Shown in pieces: positions 1-9,176 of a stretch of 64,000 nt of DNA. This DNA is from PCC-6802 sp943367755. Lineage in GTDB: Bacteria > Cyanobacteriota > Cyanobacteriia > Pseudanabaenales > Pseudanabaenaceae. Where the stretch lies: the NCBI GenBank assembly GCA_943367755.1, contig CALRKB020000023.1, forward strand, positions 7,138 to 71,137, read 5' to 3'. Position 1 is the stretch's first letter; each line of letters opens with the position of its first letter. A program made the translations under genes and the position numbers. The notes below the pieces were generated by a model. The model was not told where the DNA came from. It worked only from the letters and a program-made list of their open reading frames with translations, and ran no database searches.

Positions 1-3000
1 ACGGGGCCATTCGGATCGGGAAGGGTTGGAGATAGAGGAGCGGGAGGTTGAGGGGGCTTATCTTTGACTTTCCCCGCCAGGGTCTTAATCACCACGTACA
101 GCACCGGCAACATCAACAGATTCATGACCGTGGCAGTCAGCACGCCACCAAAAACGGCATAGCCGACCGACCAACGGGAATTTGCGCCCGCCCCTGAGGC
201 GATCAGCAGCACAGAGAATCCCGCTAAGTCTGAGGCTGCGGTCATTAAAATTGGGCGAAACCGCTGCCCAAAAGCACTAAGAATGGCTTGTGCGTAGCTC
301 GCCCCCTTAAGGACGGCTTGGTTGGCTAGCTCTACAACCAAAATTGCATTTTTACTGGAAAGACCAATCAGCATCAGTAGGGCAATTTGGCAAAAGACAT
401 TATTCTCCAGACCCCGCGCCATAGTGAATGCCAAAGCCCCCAGCATGGCTAAGGGTACGGTGATCAGGATGATGAATGGGTCAACAAAGCTTTCGTACAG
501 CGCCGCCAACACTAGGAACACAACCAGCAGACCTAGACCAAAGATAATCGGGCCCAGTCTACCAGATGCAATTTGTTCTCTAGCCGAGCCGTACCATTCA
601 TAGCTTGTGCCGGGAAGTGCCTTCTCGTTATAAGCTTGCACCATGCCCTCAATCGCCTGTCCACTACTATAGCCAGGTGCAGGGTTGCCAACAATATCAA
701 TCGAACGAAAAATATTGAAGTGGTTGATTACCTGAGGTCCCGAGGTTTTCTTGATCGTGACTAATTCACTCAAAGCCACCATCTGGTTGTCCTGAGAACG
801 GACATAAATTTGTCCAATATCTGAGGGAGCGCTACGAAACTGTGCATCTGCCTGCACATAGATTTGGTAATAGCGTTGGCCAAAGGAAAACTGGTTCACA
901 AAACTAGAACCCAGATAGGTTCCTAGAGTAGCCATAGCATCGTTGAAATTGACATTGAGGGATTGCAGGCGATCGCGGTCAATCTTAATCTCTAACTGAG
1001 GAGCACTGGGTGGGGTGGGGGAAAAAATATTTCTTCCTCCAATGACTGGATTGGTTCTGGCTTCGTCAACGATTGAGTTGGCATTAGCGACAAACTGATC
1101 GAAGGTCAACTTACCACCGGTACTATCCAGAAATTGCATCTCACTGCCGCCAAATCTGCCTAGCCCAAGTATGGCAGGTATATTCAAGGCCGTAACCCTT
1201 GCATCCGTAATCGATGCCAAATCTCGATTTACGCGCTCCAACAGACCATCAATTTGCTGTTCGGGCTTTGTGCGCTGATCCCATGGTTTGAGCGAAACAT
1301 ATAGAGAGCCAGCGTTGGGGATACTTCCCCTGTTGCTGAAACCTGACACAACGGTGACGTATTCAATTTCGTCGTATGTTTTCAATTTTTGCCAAATCTG
1401 GTCTGCCACCTTATTGGTATAGCTAAGGGAAGCACCAGGAGGACCATTAATAATCCCCAGAAATACCCCCTGATCTTCTTGGGGGACAAATCCAGTCGGT
1501 AGAGTCTGAAACAAAAATATGGTCGTGGCAATCAGAAGTCCAAAACCGACCAACATAAGGTAACGGATACGAATTAGGAATGTTACCAAAGTAATGTAGC
1601 GTTCTTTGAACCAATCAAATCCTCGGTTAAAGGCATTAAAAAACCCGCCTAGGAACCCAGTCTTTTCTCCATGGGCATGGGGGAGCATCACAAGGCCCCC
1701 AATACTGGGGTTGAAAGTGAGACCATTAAAGGCGGAGACCACCAGCGCAAAGGCAATGATCAGGGCAAACTGCTTGTAAATGATCCCAGTAGTACCAGGG
1801 AAAAAAGCTACGGGCACAAATACCGCCATCAGCACCAGAGTGGTGCCGACGATCGCTCGTGTCAACACTTGCATGACATCAAAGGCTGCTTGTCGGGGCG
1901 AAATACCCGGGCTACTGTCCAGCTTTTCGACAATGGCTTCGACAACCACAATACCATCGTCCACCAACATTCCTGTACCCAGGATCAGACCCAATAGGGT
2001 AAGGGTATTGAGTGAAAAGCCAGAGATATAGGCGATCGCCAAAGATCCCACCAGTGCTACGGGCATGGAAATAACGGGAACCACCAGGGCTCGCCAATCC
2101 TGGAGGAAGATGTAGATCACAATCACCACCAGAAGGACCGCTTTCAATAACGTAAATATCACTTCAGTAGTGGCCTGATTCACAAATAGGGTAGTGTCAA
2201 AAACTGGAGCAGCCACTAACCCTGGTGGAAAATTTTGCTTCAACTCAGCTAGTTTTTGTTTGACTGCAGCAGCAACAACCAGGGCATTGGCATCTGACTC
2301 TTGAAAAATCAGCATTGTCATTCCCTGGTGACCATTGGTAAAGGAGGCAGTGTTGTAGTTCTGCGATCCCAATTCAGCCCGTCCGACATCTTTCAACTTG
2401 ACCAAGTCACCATTAGGCTGGACTTTTAGCACGATATTTTCAAAATCCTTGACACTCGTTAGCTGGGTTGCCGATGGGATAGTGAACACGAAGGTTTGAT
2501 CGTTAGCGGTAGGGGATTGTCCAATCCCCCCCAAACCAATGAGAGGGTTTTGCTCTTGTATTCTGCGGGTTACATCTTGAGAGGTTAAGCCCCGCCCCGC
2601 CAACGCCTTGGGGTCGAGCCAGATCCGCATAGCATAGAGGAGCTCACCACCACTTAAGACTTGAGAAATGCCTGGAATCCGGGTGATTTGATCCTTGATT
2701 TGGAGATCGACGTAGTTACTAATAAATTTGGGATCGAGGGAGTCATCGGGGGAATAGATGCCAATGCCCAAAAGGATCGCAGGAGAGGTTTTCTCCACTC
2801 TCACGCCCAGTTGTTGCACCTGAACTGGCAGCAGAGGAGAGGCAATTCCTACCCGGTTTTGCACGTCTACTTGGGCCAGATTCTGATCTTGGTCGGGTCT
2901 AAAATAGGCAGTAATGAGCGATAACCCCGTAGCCGTGCTATTGGAGGTCATGTACTGCATGTTGCTAGCCCCGTTGATCTGCCGCTCTAGAGGCGTGGTA

Positions 3001-3194
3001 ACGGTATTTTCCACCGTAACCGCATCCCCTCCAGTCAGGCTGGCCGCCACCTGGATCGTCACCGGCGTCAGGGGCGGCAGATAGCTGATTGGCAATAGAG
3101 GGATACAAATGGCCCCCACCAACACGATCAACAGGGTGCAAACCGTTGCCAGTACGGGGCGCTTAATAAAATTGTTGGAGAACGATAGTAACAT
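1..3194 (-). CDS. RND efflux permease, HAE1/AcrB type (3' end beyond window)
   Basis: This is the inner-membrane pump subunit of a tripartite RND exporter, a proton/drug antiporter that expels hydrophobic compounds. The frame is open from an ATG at 3194 to the window edge, about 1064 codons, so only a short C-terminal tail is missing (family about 1040-1080). It begins MLLSFSNNFIKRPVLATV, the usual first transmembrane segment. The proton-relay aspartates lie in a LVDDGIVVVE motif (D412, D413) and the relay lysine in LSSKNAILVVE (K948), matching AcrB D407/D408/K940. The visible tail after the last helix is proline-rich. The adaptor gene lies 16 bp upstream, so the two form an operon. No outer-membrane TolC-type gene is visible. 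Substrate cannot be predicted. Confidence 0.95.
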   Translation of the reverse strand, partial: MLLSFSNNFIKRPVLATVCTLLIVLVGAICIPLLPISYLPPLTPVTIQVAASLTGGDAVTVENTVTTPLERQINGASNMQYMTSNSTATGLSLITAYFRPDQDQNLAQVDVQNRVGIASPLLPVQVQQLGVRVEKTSPAILLGIGIYSPDDSLDPKFISNYVDLQIKDQITRIPGISQVLSGGELLYAMRIWLDPKALAGRGLTSQDVTRRIQEQNPLIGLGGIGQSPTANDQTFVFTIPSATQLTSVKDFENIVLKVQPNGDLVKLKDVGRAELGSQNYNTASFTNGHQGMTMLIFQESDANALVVAAAVKQKLAELKQNFPPGLVAAPVFDTTLFVNQATTEVIFTLLKAVLLVVIVIYIFLQDWRALVVPVISMPVALVGSLAIAYISGFSLNTLTLLGLILGTGMLVDDGIVVVEAIVEKLDSSPGISPRQAAFDVMQVLTRAIVGTTLVLMAVFVPVAFFPGTTGIIYKQFALIIAFALVVSAFNGLTFNPSIGGLVMLPHAHGEKTGFLGGFFNAFNRGFDWFKERYITLVTFLIRIRYLMLVGFGLLIATTIFLFQTLPTGFVPQEDQGVFLGIINGPPGASLSYTNKVADQIWQKLKTYDEIEYVTVVSGFSNRGSIPNAGSLYVSLKPWDQRTKPEQQIDGLLERVNRDLASITDARVTALNIPAILGLGRFGGSEMQFLDSTGGKLTFDQFVANANSIVDEARTNPVIGGRNIFSPTPPSAPQLEIKIDRDRLQSLNVNFNDAMATLGTYLGSSFVNQFSFGQRYYQIYVQADAQFRSAPSDIGQIYVRSQDNQMVALSELVTIKKTSGPQVINHFNIFRSIDIVGNPAPGYSSGQAIEGMVQAYNEKALPGTSYEWYGSAREQIASGRLGPIIFGLGLLVVFLVLAALYESFVDPFIILITVPLAMLGALAFTMARGLENNVFCQIALLMLIGLSSKNAILVVELANQAVLKGASYAQAILSAFGQRFRPILMTAASDLAGFSVLLIASGAGANSRWSVGYAVFGGVLTATVMNLLMLPVLYVVIKTLAGKVKDKPPQPPAPLSPTLPDPNGP

Positions 3195-3210
3195 CTATGT
3201 AGGTGCGCTC

Positions 3211-4491
3211 CTAAGATTCCGATCGGATCGGGGTACCATTCCTCAGGTTGAGGATGTTCGATACGGCGATCGTATCACCGGGCTTTAGACCCTCGATCAC
3301 CTGGTAGTTCTGCCCTTGAATCTCACCCACTTTGATGAGTCGCTGACAGACGATCAGATCGCCGACGATGGGTGGTTCTCCTTCTCGGCAAGGGGTTTTC
3401 TGGGCGACAAAGACAAAAGCCTGACCGCTGATCTGTGAAACTGCTGTAACAGGAATTAAAATCCCCGCTTGACGATTCCAGGTCACTCTTGCCCTGACGT
3501 TCTGATTGTCCCGCAACTTGCCATTGGGGTTGGGAAAACGGGCACGGGTGGTGATGGATTGGGCAGAATTGTTGACGACAGGGGAAATAAAAGCAATACT
3601 GCCTTCTGACGATAACACTTCATTAGATTTGGGGTCTATCAGAAATACGGACACCCCCCGTCGCAATTGGTTGGCGTAGGTCGTCGGTACTGGAATAACC
3701 AGATCGAAGAAATCATTCTGATTAATCGTCGTTAAAACTTGTCCAGTGGTGATATAGTCCCCAACCTGAACATTGAAATTCCCAATCACGCCATTAATAG
3801 GGGAGCTAATCTGCTTGAACTGATAGGGCACCAGAGCACTTTTTACTTGAGTCTTAGCATTATGAAGATTGGCCTGAGCCTGATTGACAGCCGCTCTGCT
3901 CGCTCGAATTGCTTTATCCTGAGCCTTGAGTTGGGCAATGTTAATATCGACTCTTTTAGTTTTCTCATCCAAAGAGACTTGAGGCGCAACCCCTTCATCG
4001 ACCAGCGTCTTAGCCCGCTTGAAGTTAGTCTGATTAAACTCCAACTCAGACACAAGTGTTCCCCGTTGAGCAATGGTCTGTTCCAAATTCGCTTCGGCTG
4101 ATTTCAGAGCCATTTCGGCGGCATTAACTTGGGCGTTCACGCCTGCTAGTTGGGAAGCAGTTTGAGCGGGTTCCAGTCGAAAAAGCAGTTCTCCCTGCTG
4201 TACCTGCTGTCCGAAAGTCACGGGAATCTCAGTAATTTTTCCCTCGATCTGGGTTCTTAGCTGCACCTTTTTGACAGCCTCCAAATTACCGACAAACTCC
4301 GTGGTATCTTCTAGCACACCCGCATCTAACCGTTGTAGTTTTACCGGTATAGCTTGAGGACTTCTAACCACAGGCTGTTTATCTGCACATCCCCCTAAAC
4401 TGAATAAAATCAGTACTCCAAAAAGGAATCCACTGCCACTCCAAGAGCCACCAGATGGCAATAATACTCTATTGTTGCAATATTTCATCAT
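3211..4491 (-). CDS. RND periplasmic adaptor (membrane fusion) lipoprotein
   Basis: This 426-residue adaptor links the RND permease to an outer-membrane channel. A hydrophobic N-terminus ends in a lipobox (LGGC, C35), so it is probably a lipoprotein. A barrel-sandwich half (around residues 75-105), a long helical hairpin with repeated Gln/Ala/Lys heptads (about 110-215), the second half-motif (ISSPINGVIGNFNVQVGD, about 230-250) and a beta-barrel/membrane-proximal part follow in the order usual for AcrA/HlyD-type proteins. It is first in the operon, with the permease directly downstream. Two adjacent ATG codons make the start uncertain by one residue and no strong ribosome-binding site is seen. 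A MITE-like repeat begins 33 bp upstream of the start. Confidence 0.92.
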   Translation of the reverse strand: MMKYCNNRVLLPSGGSWSGSGFLFGVLILFSLGGCADKQPVVRSPQAIPVKLQRLDAGVLEDTTEFVGNLEAVKKVQLRTQIEGKITEIPVTFGQQVQQGELLFRLEPAQTASQLAGVNAQVNAAEMALKSAEANLEQTIAQRGTLVSELEFNQTNFKRAKTLVDEGVAPQVSLDEKTKRVDINIAQLKAQDKAIRASRAAVNQAQANLHNAKTQVKSALVPYQFKQISSPINGVIGNFNVQVGDYITTGQVLTTINQNDFFDLVIPVPTTYANQLRRGVSVFLIDPKSNEVLSSEGSIAFISPVVNNSAQSITTRARFPNPNGKLRDNQNVRARVTWNRQAGILIPVTAVSQISGQAFVFVAQKTPCREGEPPIVGDLIVCQRLIKVGEIQGQNYQVIEGLKPGDTIAVSNILNLRNGTPIRSES

Positions 4492-4523
4492 TATTACAAT
4501 TAGATCACAAGGGAAATTGGTTT

Positions 4524-4626
4524 TACCGAACCTAGTATGTAAAAACTAAGTTGACAGCTTAAAAAGGGGCAAAATGACGGATTGAGGTAGCTGAATTGAT
4601 ACTAATTTAGCATAGCAAGTTCGGTA
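4524..4626. repeat. MITE-like inverted-repeat element upstream of the efflux operon
   Basis: A 103-bp segment begins TACCGAACCTAGTATG and ends CATAGCAAGTTCGGTA. The outer eight bases are perfectly inverted and most of the next eight also match. It carries no reading frame and sits in the promoter region of the RND adaptor gene. A small non-autonomous transposable element is the simplest reading. A regulator-binding inverted repeat spaced 100 bp apart is less likely. Confidence 0.45.
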
Positions 4627-4719
4627 TAGACAACTTATTGCCACAGTCTACCAGAACTTCTCATTATGGCAATCGACTTCAAAATGAGGATTGCTGAGCA
4701 AAATCTGATGTGCTTATTT

Positions 4720-5403
4720 CTACCACAATGCTCTAATGGGTTGAGAGGTGAAGCGTAAAACGCCCGACCCTTGAGCAGTTTGATAAAAGATTTGCAACCC
4801 CTGGTCATTCACCTCATACCGCTGAGCACCTTGTAATGCCTTGAGATATTTCGCTTCCTGATCCATATAAGGCGTTTCGCACGCTTTAAACGTGGAGGTA
4901 AGGGGGTCAATAGTTAGTTGATTACCCTGTGTTTTGAAGCCTCCCATAAAGCGATTGCATCCGCCCGAGCCAGAGAGGCGATCGCCCGAAAAGTCTGCGG
5001 TCAGTTCCTGTGAGAGCAGCATCGGAGTGGGAGCAGCATCCTCTGAAATGTTTGCCAATCGCCAATTCCCTTCAATTGAGGGAGACGTTTGAGCTATCTG
5101 AATGAGTTGTGTTTTGTGAGGAAGTTGCTGTGCGAGGACAGGGGTTGCGATGGAGTTCACTCGCGCGTCAAATACTGTAACTTGGCAGGTGCCGTTAATA
5201 TTGTTGGGTACTCGCAGAGTGGCTGAAATCGGGCCGTTAACTGTTAGGAACTGCTGCTGAGCCTGAATGGTACAGGCTTTGCGGGCACACCTCATTTGAA
5301 ATTCTTTATTATTGATTTGAGCAGTGGCATGGGGCACTAATGTTAGACCCATTGCGCCTGCAAGACTGGTAAATCCGACTAAAACCCGAATTTGCTTACA
5401 CAT
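4720..5403 (-). CDS. Secreted META-domain protein (HslJ-like)
   Basis: This 227-residue exported protein has a signal peptide (residues 1-29, ending HATAQ), then a Cys-containing segment of about 60 residues, then a META domain from about residue 110 (EGNWRLANI, then FSGDRLSGSGGCNRFMGGF and a conserved ACETPYMDQEAKYLKAL block). META domains occur in HslJ-type heat-inducible lipoproteins linked to stress or novobiocin resistance, but their biochemistry is not established. The two cysteines in GGCNRF and KACET are the usual conserved pair. The gene lies 18 bp downstream of the SMP-30 gene on the same strand, so co-transcription is likely. The function in this organism is unknown. Confidence 0.8.
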   Translation of the reverse strand: MCKQIRVLVGFTSLAGAMGLTLVPHATAQINNKEFQMRCARKACTIQAQQQFLTVNGPISATLRVPNNINGTCQVTVFDARVNSIATPVLAQQLPHKTQLIQIAQTSPSIEGNWRLANISEDAAPTPMLLSQELTADFSGDRLSGSGGCNRFMGGFKTQGNQLTIDPLTSTFKACETPYMDQEAKYLKALQGAQRYEVNDQGLQIFYQTAQGSGVLRFTSQPIRALW

Positions 5404-5421
5404 AATTCCTCACTAAATGAT

Positions 5422-6357
5422 TCAAATAAACTGGCTCTGCAATCCTGATGAACCCAAAAATGGTTGAGTAGACATTCCCGAAAATTGGGTTGAGAAGCGA
5501 AATAAATCCCCGGCATTAAAGCCCTGTTGAATTTCTTTTTGGCTCAACCCGACGGATGCGGAGGTGATGTACAGATCCGTCAAATGGCTGCCCCCAAATG
5601 TAACACTAGTTGGACGTTGAACTGGTAGTGTTACGCGTAAGATTTCCTGCCCAGTTGCATTGAAGCAAGCAATACCCCAGCCATTCCACAGCGCAGACCA
5701 GAGATTTCCCTGCCCATCGATCGCTAGCCCATCGGGTTCTAGAATTTCGTCGCTCAGATCAATCAATACGCGGCGATCGTTAATGGCTCCAGTTTCCACC
5801 TCAAAGTCATAAGCATAAATTTTCCGTTGGGCGGAGTCAGTCAAATAAAACGTTGTACCATCGGGACTCCAGCCCAATCCGTTGGAGATTGTTAATCCTC
5901 TTTCCATGACCTGTAGAGAACCATCTGGATCGTAACGATACAATTCTGCCTGCCCTGACGCTTCGCTAATGGAACCGATCCAGAAACGCCCCTGGGAATC
6001 ACATTTGCCATCATTAAAGCGGGTGTTGGGATGGGGAAATTCTGCCTGGCACAAGGGTGTAACTTTACCAGTTACGGTACTGAGGAAGGCAATGCGATCT
6101 CCTAGTGCAATCAGTAAGCGATCTCTACCTGCCAGTACAATTGCGCTGACCACATCACCCGTATCGAAATAGATATCACTCCCAGTTACTGGGTCAAACT
6201 GGTGAACCCGATGATTGTAAACATCGACCCAGTAAAGTTTCTGGTGATCGGCATCCCACACAGGGCATTCGCCTAAGCGGGCGCGGGCAGGAAGCACATT
6301 TTCAATCAACGGTTGATTCATAGGATTATCGCCAACGACCATTGTTATAAATTTCAT
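5422..6357 (-). CDS. SMP-30/gluconolactonase family sugar lactonase
   Basis: This is a six-bladed propeller enzyme that hydrolyses sugar lactones to aldonic acids. Numbered from an internal Met at 6321 (299 residues, the family length), the metal-binding residues are in place: Glu18 in RLGECPVWD, Asn in FNDGKCD, Asn in ISNGLGWSPDG and Asp in EPDGLAIDGQGNLW. The longer frame begins at 6357 and adds 12 residues with no homologous content, so 6321 may be the true start. No signal peptide is seen, so it is probably cytoplasmic. The upstream neighbour is a glucose-1-dehydrogenase-like SDR, which would make its natural substrate, glucono-1,5-lactone. Lactone specificity is inferred from this context. 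Confidence 0.9.
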   Translation of the reverse strand: MKFITMVVGDNPMNQPLIENVLPARARLGECPVWDADHQKLYWVDVYNHRVHQFDPVTGSDIYFDTGDVVSAIVLAGRDRLLIALGDRIAFLSTVTGKVTPLCQAEFPHPNTRFNDGKCDSQGRFWIGSISEASGQAELYRYDPDGSLQVMERGLTISNGLGWSPDGTTFYLTDSAQRKIYAYDFEVETGAINDRRVLIDLSDEILEPDGLAIDGQGNLWSALWNGWGIACFNATGQEILRVTLPVQRPTSVTFGGSHLTDLYITSASVGLSQKEIQQGFNAGDLFRFSTQFSGMSTQPFLGSSGLQSQFI

Positions 6358-6382
6358 TATCCTAAAGCGCTAGTCAAAACTA

Positions 6383-6397
6383 TGCACTTTTAGTGCA
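6383..6397. promoter_or_regulatory. Perfect 15-bp inverted repeat upstream of the lactonase gene
   Basis: The sequence TGCACTTTTAGTGCA is a perfect palindrome (6-bp arms, 3-bp centre). It lies 26 bp before the annotated lactonase start in the 119-bp gap between the dehydrogenase and lactonase genes. It could be an operator or a weak hairpin. No T-run follows in either direction, so a terminator is unlikely. Confidence 0.3.
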
Positions 6398-6476
6398 AGG
6401 CTTTAGCTGCTACACATTTCTAAAGTAGTTGCTACTCCCTTAGTATCGATGCCCTTAAATTTGCAGAAAATTGCAC

Positions 6477-7277
6477 CTATGCCGACCATGCTTCGCGAAA
6501 ATCAGCATAGAGGGTCAGTCCACCATCAATAAATAACGTTTGCCCCGTAATATACGAGGCATCATCAGAAGCAAGAAATGCTACTCCTGCCGCCATCTCT
6601 TCGGCAGTCCCCGATCGCGCCATAGGAATATGGCTCTCGACCATAGCTTTTTTCTCGGGATGATCGATCCAATCTTGGTTGATGGGTGTGATGGTGGCTC
6701 CAGGGGCGATCGCATTGACCCGAATACCCCGCGCAGCATATTCCAACGCTAATGTTTTGGTCAAATTTTCCATTCCACCCTTGCTAATAGAATAGCTGGC
6801 ATACAACGGGCGAGGAATAATTTCATGAACACTAGAGACGTTAATAATGATTCCAGCGCGATTTTGACTCAAGCAATGCTTAATCATTTCCCTAGCACAT
6901 AGAAATGAGCCACGTAGATTGATCGACAAGATATTATCAAAATCTTTTGCTGTCACTTCATGAGAAGGGCATTCTTTTTGAATACCAGCATTATTGACTA
7001 AAATATCGAGACTACCGAATGTTTCAATCGTCTGATTAAACATGTTTAGAATGTCTTCTTCCTTGGAGACATCGCCCTGAATGATCAGCGATCGCACATT
7101 AGATTTTTGGCAGGCAGTCTGCATTGCTAGCTCTGAGGTATCTTCGGCTTCTTGAGCACTTTTACGATAGTTGATTACCACATTGCAGCCTTCTTGGGCG
7201 AGACGGATGGCGATCGCTTGCCCAATTCCCGAACTCGCTCCCGTAATCAAGGCAGTCTTTCCAGCTAGTCCTTTCAT
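6477..7277 (-). CDS. Short-chain dehydrogenase, glucose 1-dehydrogenase-like
   Basis: This is a classical SDR that probably oxidises D-glucose to glucono-1,5-lactone with NAD(P)+. From the ATG at 7277 (266 residues; AAGAG eight bases upstream; a GTG at 7286 is the alternative) it shows the cofactor motif TGASSGIG (12-19), NNAG (95-98) and the catalytic Ser148, Tyr162 and Lys166. The block VSSVHEIIPRPLYASYSISKGG and the C-terminal GQTLFIDGGLTLY closely resemble Bacillus glucose 1-dehydrogenase. The next gene on the strand is a gluconolactonase-like protein, so the two genes fit consecutive steps of glucose oxidation. Broad SDR specificity means the substrate is inferred, not proven. Confidence 0.88.
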   Translation of the reverse strand: MKGLAGKTALITGASSGIGQAIAIRLAQEGCNVVINYRKSAQEAEDTSELAMQTACQKSNVRSLIIQGDVSKEEDILNMFNQTIETFGSLDILVNNAGIQKECPSHEVTAKDFDNILSINLRGSFLCAREMIKHCLSQNRAGIIINVSSVHEIIPRPLYASYSISKGGMENLTKTLALEYAARGIRVNAIAPGATITPINQDWIDHPEKKAMVESHIPMARSGTAEEMAAGVAFLASDDASYITGQTLFIDGGLTLYADFREAWSA

Positions 7278-7321
7278 AGTTGCCACTCTTAGAATTAGTT
7301 CTTAAATAAGTTTAAGTTGAA

Positions 7322-7387
7322 TTAGGTTGTGAAGCCAATAATTGCTGGCAATAAAGCACCTACAATTAAGCCGTAACGTAATCGCAT
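7322..7387 (-). CDS. Possible 21-residue hydrophobic small protein
   Basis: A 21-codon frame encodes a peptide starting MRLRYGLIVGALLP and ending GFTT: a short basic head and a single potential membrane helix. An AGAGG sequence lies 8 bases before the ATG. It is in the 260-bp gap between the dehydrogenase and the amidohydrolase. It is short enough to arise by chance, and I know of no family. The rest of the gap shows nothing recognisable. Confidence 0.25.
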   Translation of the reverse strand: MRLRYGLIVGALLPAIIGFTT

Positions 7388-7544
7388 AGATGCACCTCTA
7401 TTGTGGGTTTGGGATGTCTGTAATTGCACCTAGATTCAGGGCTAATTAATGGGAACGATAGTTTCTCTGAGGGGTAGGCGATCGCCTTTGTATCCATGTC
7501 CATAAGAAAGTTGGGTTCATCGTTTGGCAAGGGTTATCTCCTGA

Positions 7545-8936
7545 TTAGCTGATTGAATTCTTATAAATCTTCCCATCCTTCATAATCACTTTGAAGTTCT
7601 GAGCCGGATTCTCGATTAGCTTGATATTCTCCAGTGGATCGCCGTCCACCAGCAGCAAGTCGGCAAGTGCGCCTTCTTCAACAACTCCCAATTTACCTGG
7701 ATAGGGATTGCGAGGACCAGATAAGGCAAGTAATTCGGCATTGTTGCTGGTTGCCATTTTCAGCACTTCAAAGGGGGTATACCAGCGCACCAGTTTTGCA
7801 AGCTGTGCGCCTTGCCGAGTGGCTAACTTGGCATCAAATAACGTATCGGTACCCCAGGCAGTCTTGAGATTATATTTCTTCGCCAATTTATAGGCAGTGT
7901 CAGTACCATTGGTCACTTGCAATTGTTTGATGCGATTGGGCGATCCTTCGGCAGACGGAATCGCATCCTCATCGTCGAGAAACGGTTGCATACTCAGCCA
8001 GATTCCTTTTTCAGCCATGATCTTTGCGGTCGCTTCGTCCATCAATTGACCGTGTTCGATGCACTTGACCCCAGCACGGACAGCTGTCTGAATGGCGATC
8101 GGCGTGTAAGCATGAACCGTCACGTAGGTGTTCCAGTTTGCTGCGGCTTCGACAGCGGCGTGAAATTCTGGTTCCGTATACTGGCTGACATCCAGGGGGT
8201 CGTAGTCCGATGATACACCGCCACCTGCCGCCAGTTTAATCTGAGTCGCCCCCTGCATCAATTGTTCGCGAGTCCTGCGCAAAACCTCATCCACACCGTC
8301 CGCGATCGCACCCACGCCAAACACTTCGCCGCGACTGAGTGGTGTAGTAGCCGATCTTGGTAGTTCCTTGAGCGATCGGAAGTCACCATGTCCGCTCGTC
8401 TGTGAGATCATCGCACCCGAAGGGTAGATGCGCGGGCCTACGATCGCACCCTTATCAACTAACTTTTTCAACTCGAACACGGGTCCTGCCATATCACGGG
8501 CGCTGGTAAATCCACGCAGCAGCATTTCTTTCGCTGCGGTTTGTGCAGTCTTAAATATAGTTTCAGGCGTGGTGTTGGGAGAGAGTAGGTCTTCTTTGCT
8601 GGTGACCGCCATAAACAGGTGCGTATGGTTATCGATCAGCCCTGGCATCAGGACGCGACCTCCACCGTTAATGCGGGTTAAGCCAGCATCCGATGGCGCA
8701 GCAATAGACGCTGTCGAAATCTTTTGGATTTTGTTATTGACCACTAGCACGTTGGACGGGGCAGACAGTTGTGCCGCAGTACCGTTAAAAATTCGCACAT
8801 TTTCAAACAGAGTACTGGTGGACTGAAGATTCTGAGCACTAGTAGGTGCAGGATTCTGAGCAAAGCCTATTAGTGCTATCAGTCCGATAATTGCTAGCAC
8901 TACAGCCCCAAATAGAACTGGGTATCGAAATCGCAT
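7545..8936 (-). CDS. Exported metal-dependent amidohydrolase
   Basis: This 463-residue enzyme has an N-terminal signal or anchor (residues 1-28). It belongs to the amidohydrolase superfamily branch that includes Xaa-Arg/Xaa-Pro dipeptidases and imidazolonepropionase-like proteins. Expected binuclear zinc ligands are visible: HTH at 104-106, the bridging lysine in IKLAAGGG (K234), His275 in VHAYTP, His295 in IEHGQ, and Asp364 in AWGTD. The C-terminal strand region (LADLLLVDGDPLENI) is the usual composite beta-sandwich. A likely role is hydrolysis of small peptides or cyclic amides in the periplasm; the actual substrate is not predictable. The gene appears to stand alone on the minus strand. 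Confidence 0.88.
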   Translation of the reverse strand: MRFRYPVLFGAVVLAIIGLIALIGFAQNPAPTSAQNLQSTSTLFENVRIFNGTAAQLSAPSNVLVVNNKIQKISTASIAAPSDAGLTRINGGGRVLMPGLIDNHTHLFMAVTSKEDLLSPNTTPETIFKTAQTAAKEMLLRGFTSARDMAGPVFELKKLVDKGAIVGPRIYPSGAMISQTSGHGDFRSLKELPRSATTPLSRGEVFGVGAIADGVDEVLRRTREQLMQGATQIKLAAGGGVSSDYDPLDVSQYTEPEFHAAVEAAANWNTYVTVHAYTPIAIQTAVRAGVKCIEHGQLMDEATAKIMAEKGIWLSMQPFLDDEDAIPSAEGSPNRIKQLQVTNGTDTAYKLAKKYNLKTAWGTDTLFDAKLATRQGAQLAKLVRWYTPFEVLKMATSNNAELLALSGPRNPYPGKLGVVEEGALADLLLVDGDPLENIKLIENPAQNFKVIMKDGKIYKNSIS

Positions 8937-8972
8937 ATTTTAATATCCTCACGTATGAATTGTTGGAAGTCA

Positions 8973-9176
8973 TTATGCGCTTCGCTGCTCCTCTGCCCAA
9001 ACAGGGAAAGTGGAAAGAGCGATCACCACGAACAGCGTAAGCAAACTGCCAGGGGGTAAGGATTGCCGAAACGAGTATTTGCTAAGCTCTTTTGCGCGGC
9101 GGGATGCATCGTGAAAGGAATCGCTGCAGTAATAATTGAAACCCTTTTTTAAAGACTGACCGCTTTTTACTTGCAT
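8973..9176 (-). CDS. Possible small protein with C-terminal membrane segment
   Basis: This frame encodes 67 residues starting MQVKSG, with a hydrophobic stretch near the C-terminus (SLLTLFVVIALSTFPVWA). Its start codon lies inside the Pho-box-like element. The second copy of that element (about 49545-49631) also encodes MQVKSG on the minus strand, and four of the six codons differ only synonymously, which hints at past coding constraint. The second frame stops after 28 codons. Either this is a real small gene whose duplicate has decayed, or an accident of a duplicated regulatory region. No family is recognised. Confidence 0.3.
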   Translation of the reverse strand: MQVKSGQSLKKGFNYYCSDSFHDASRRAKELSKYSFRQSLPPGSLLTLFVVIALSTFPVWAEEQRSA

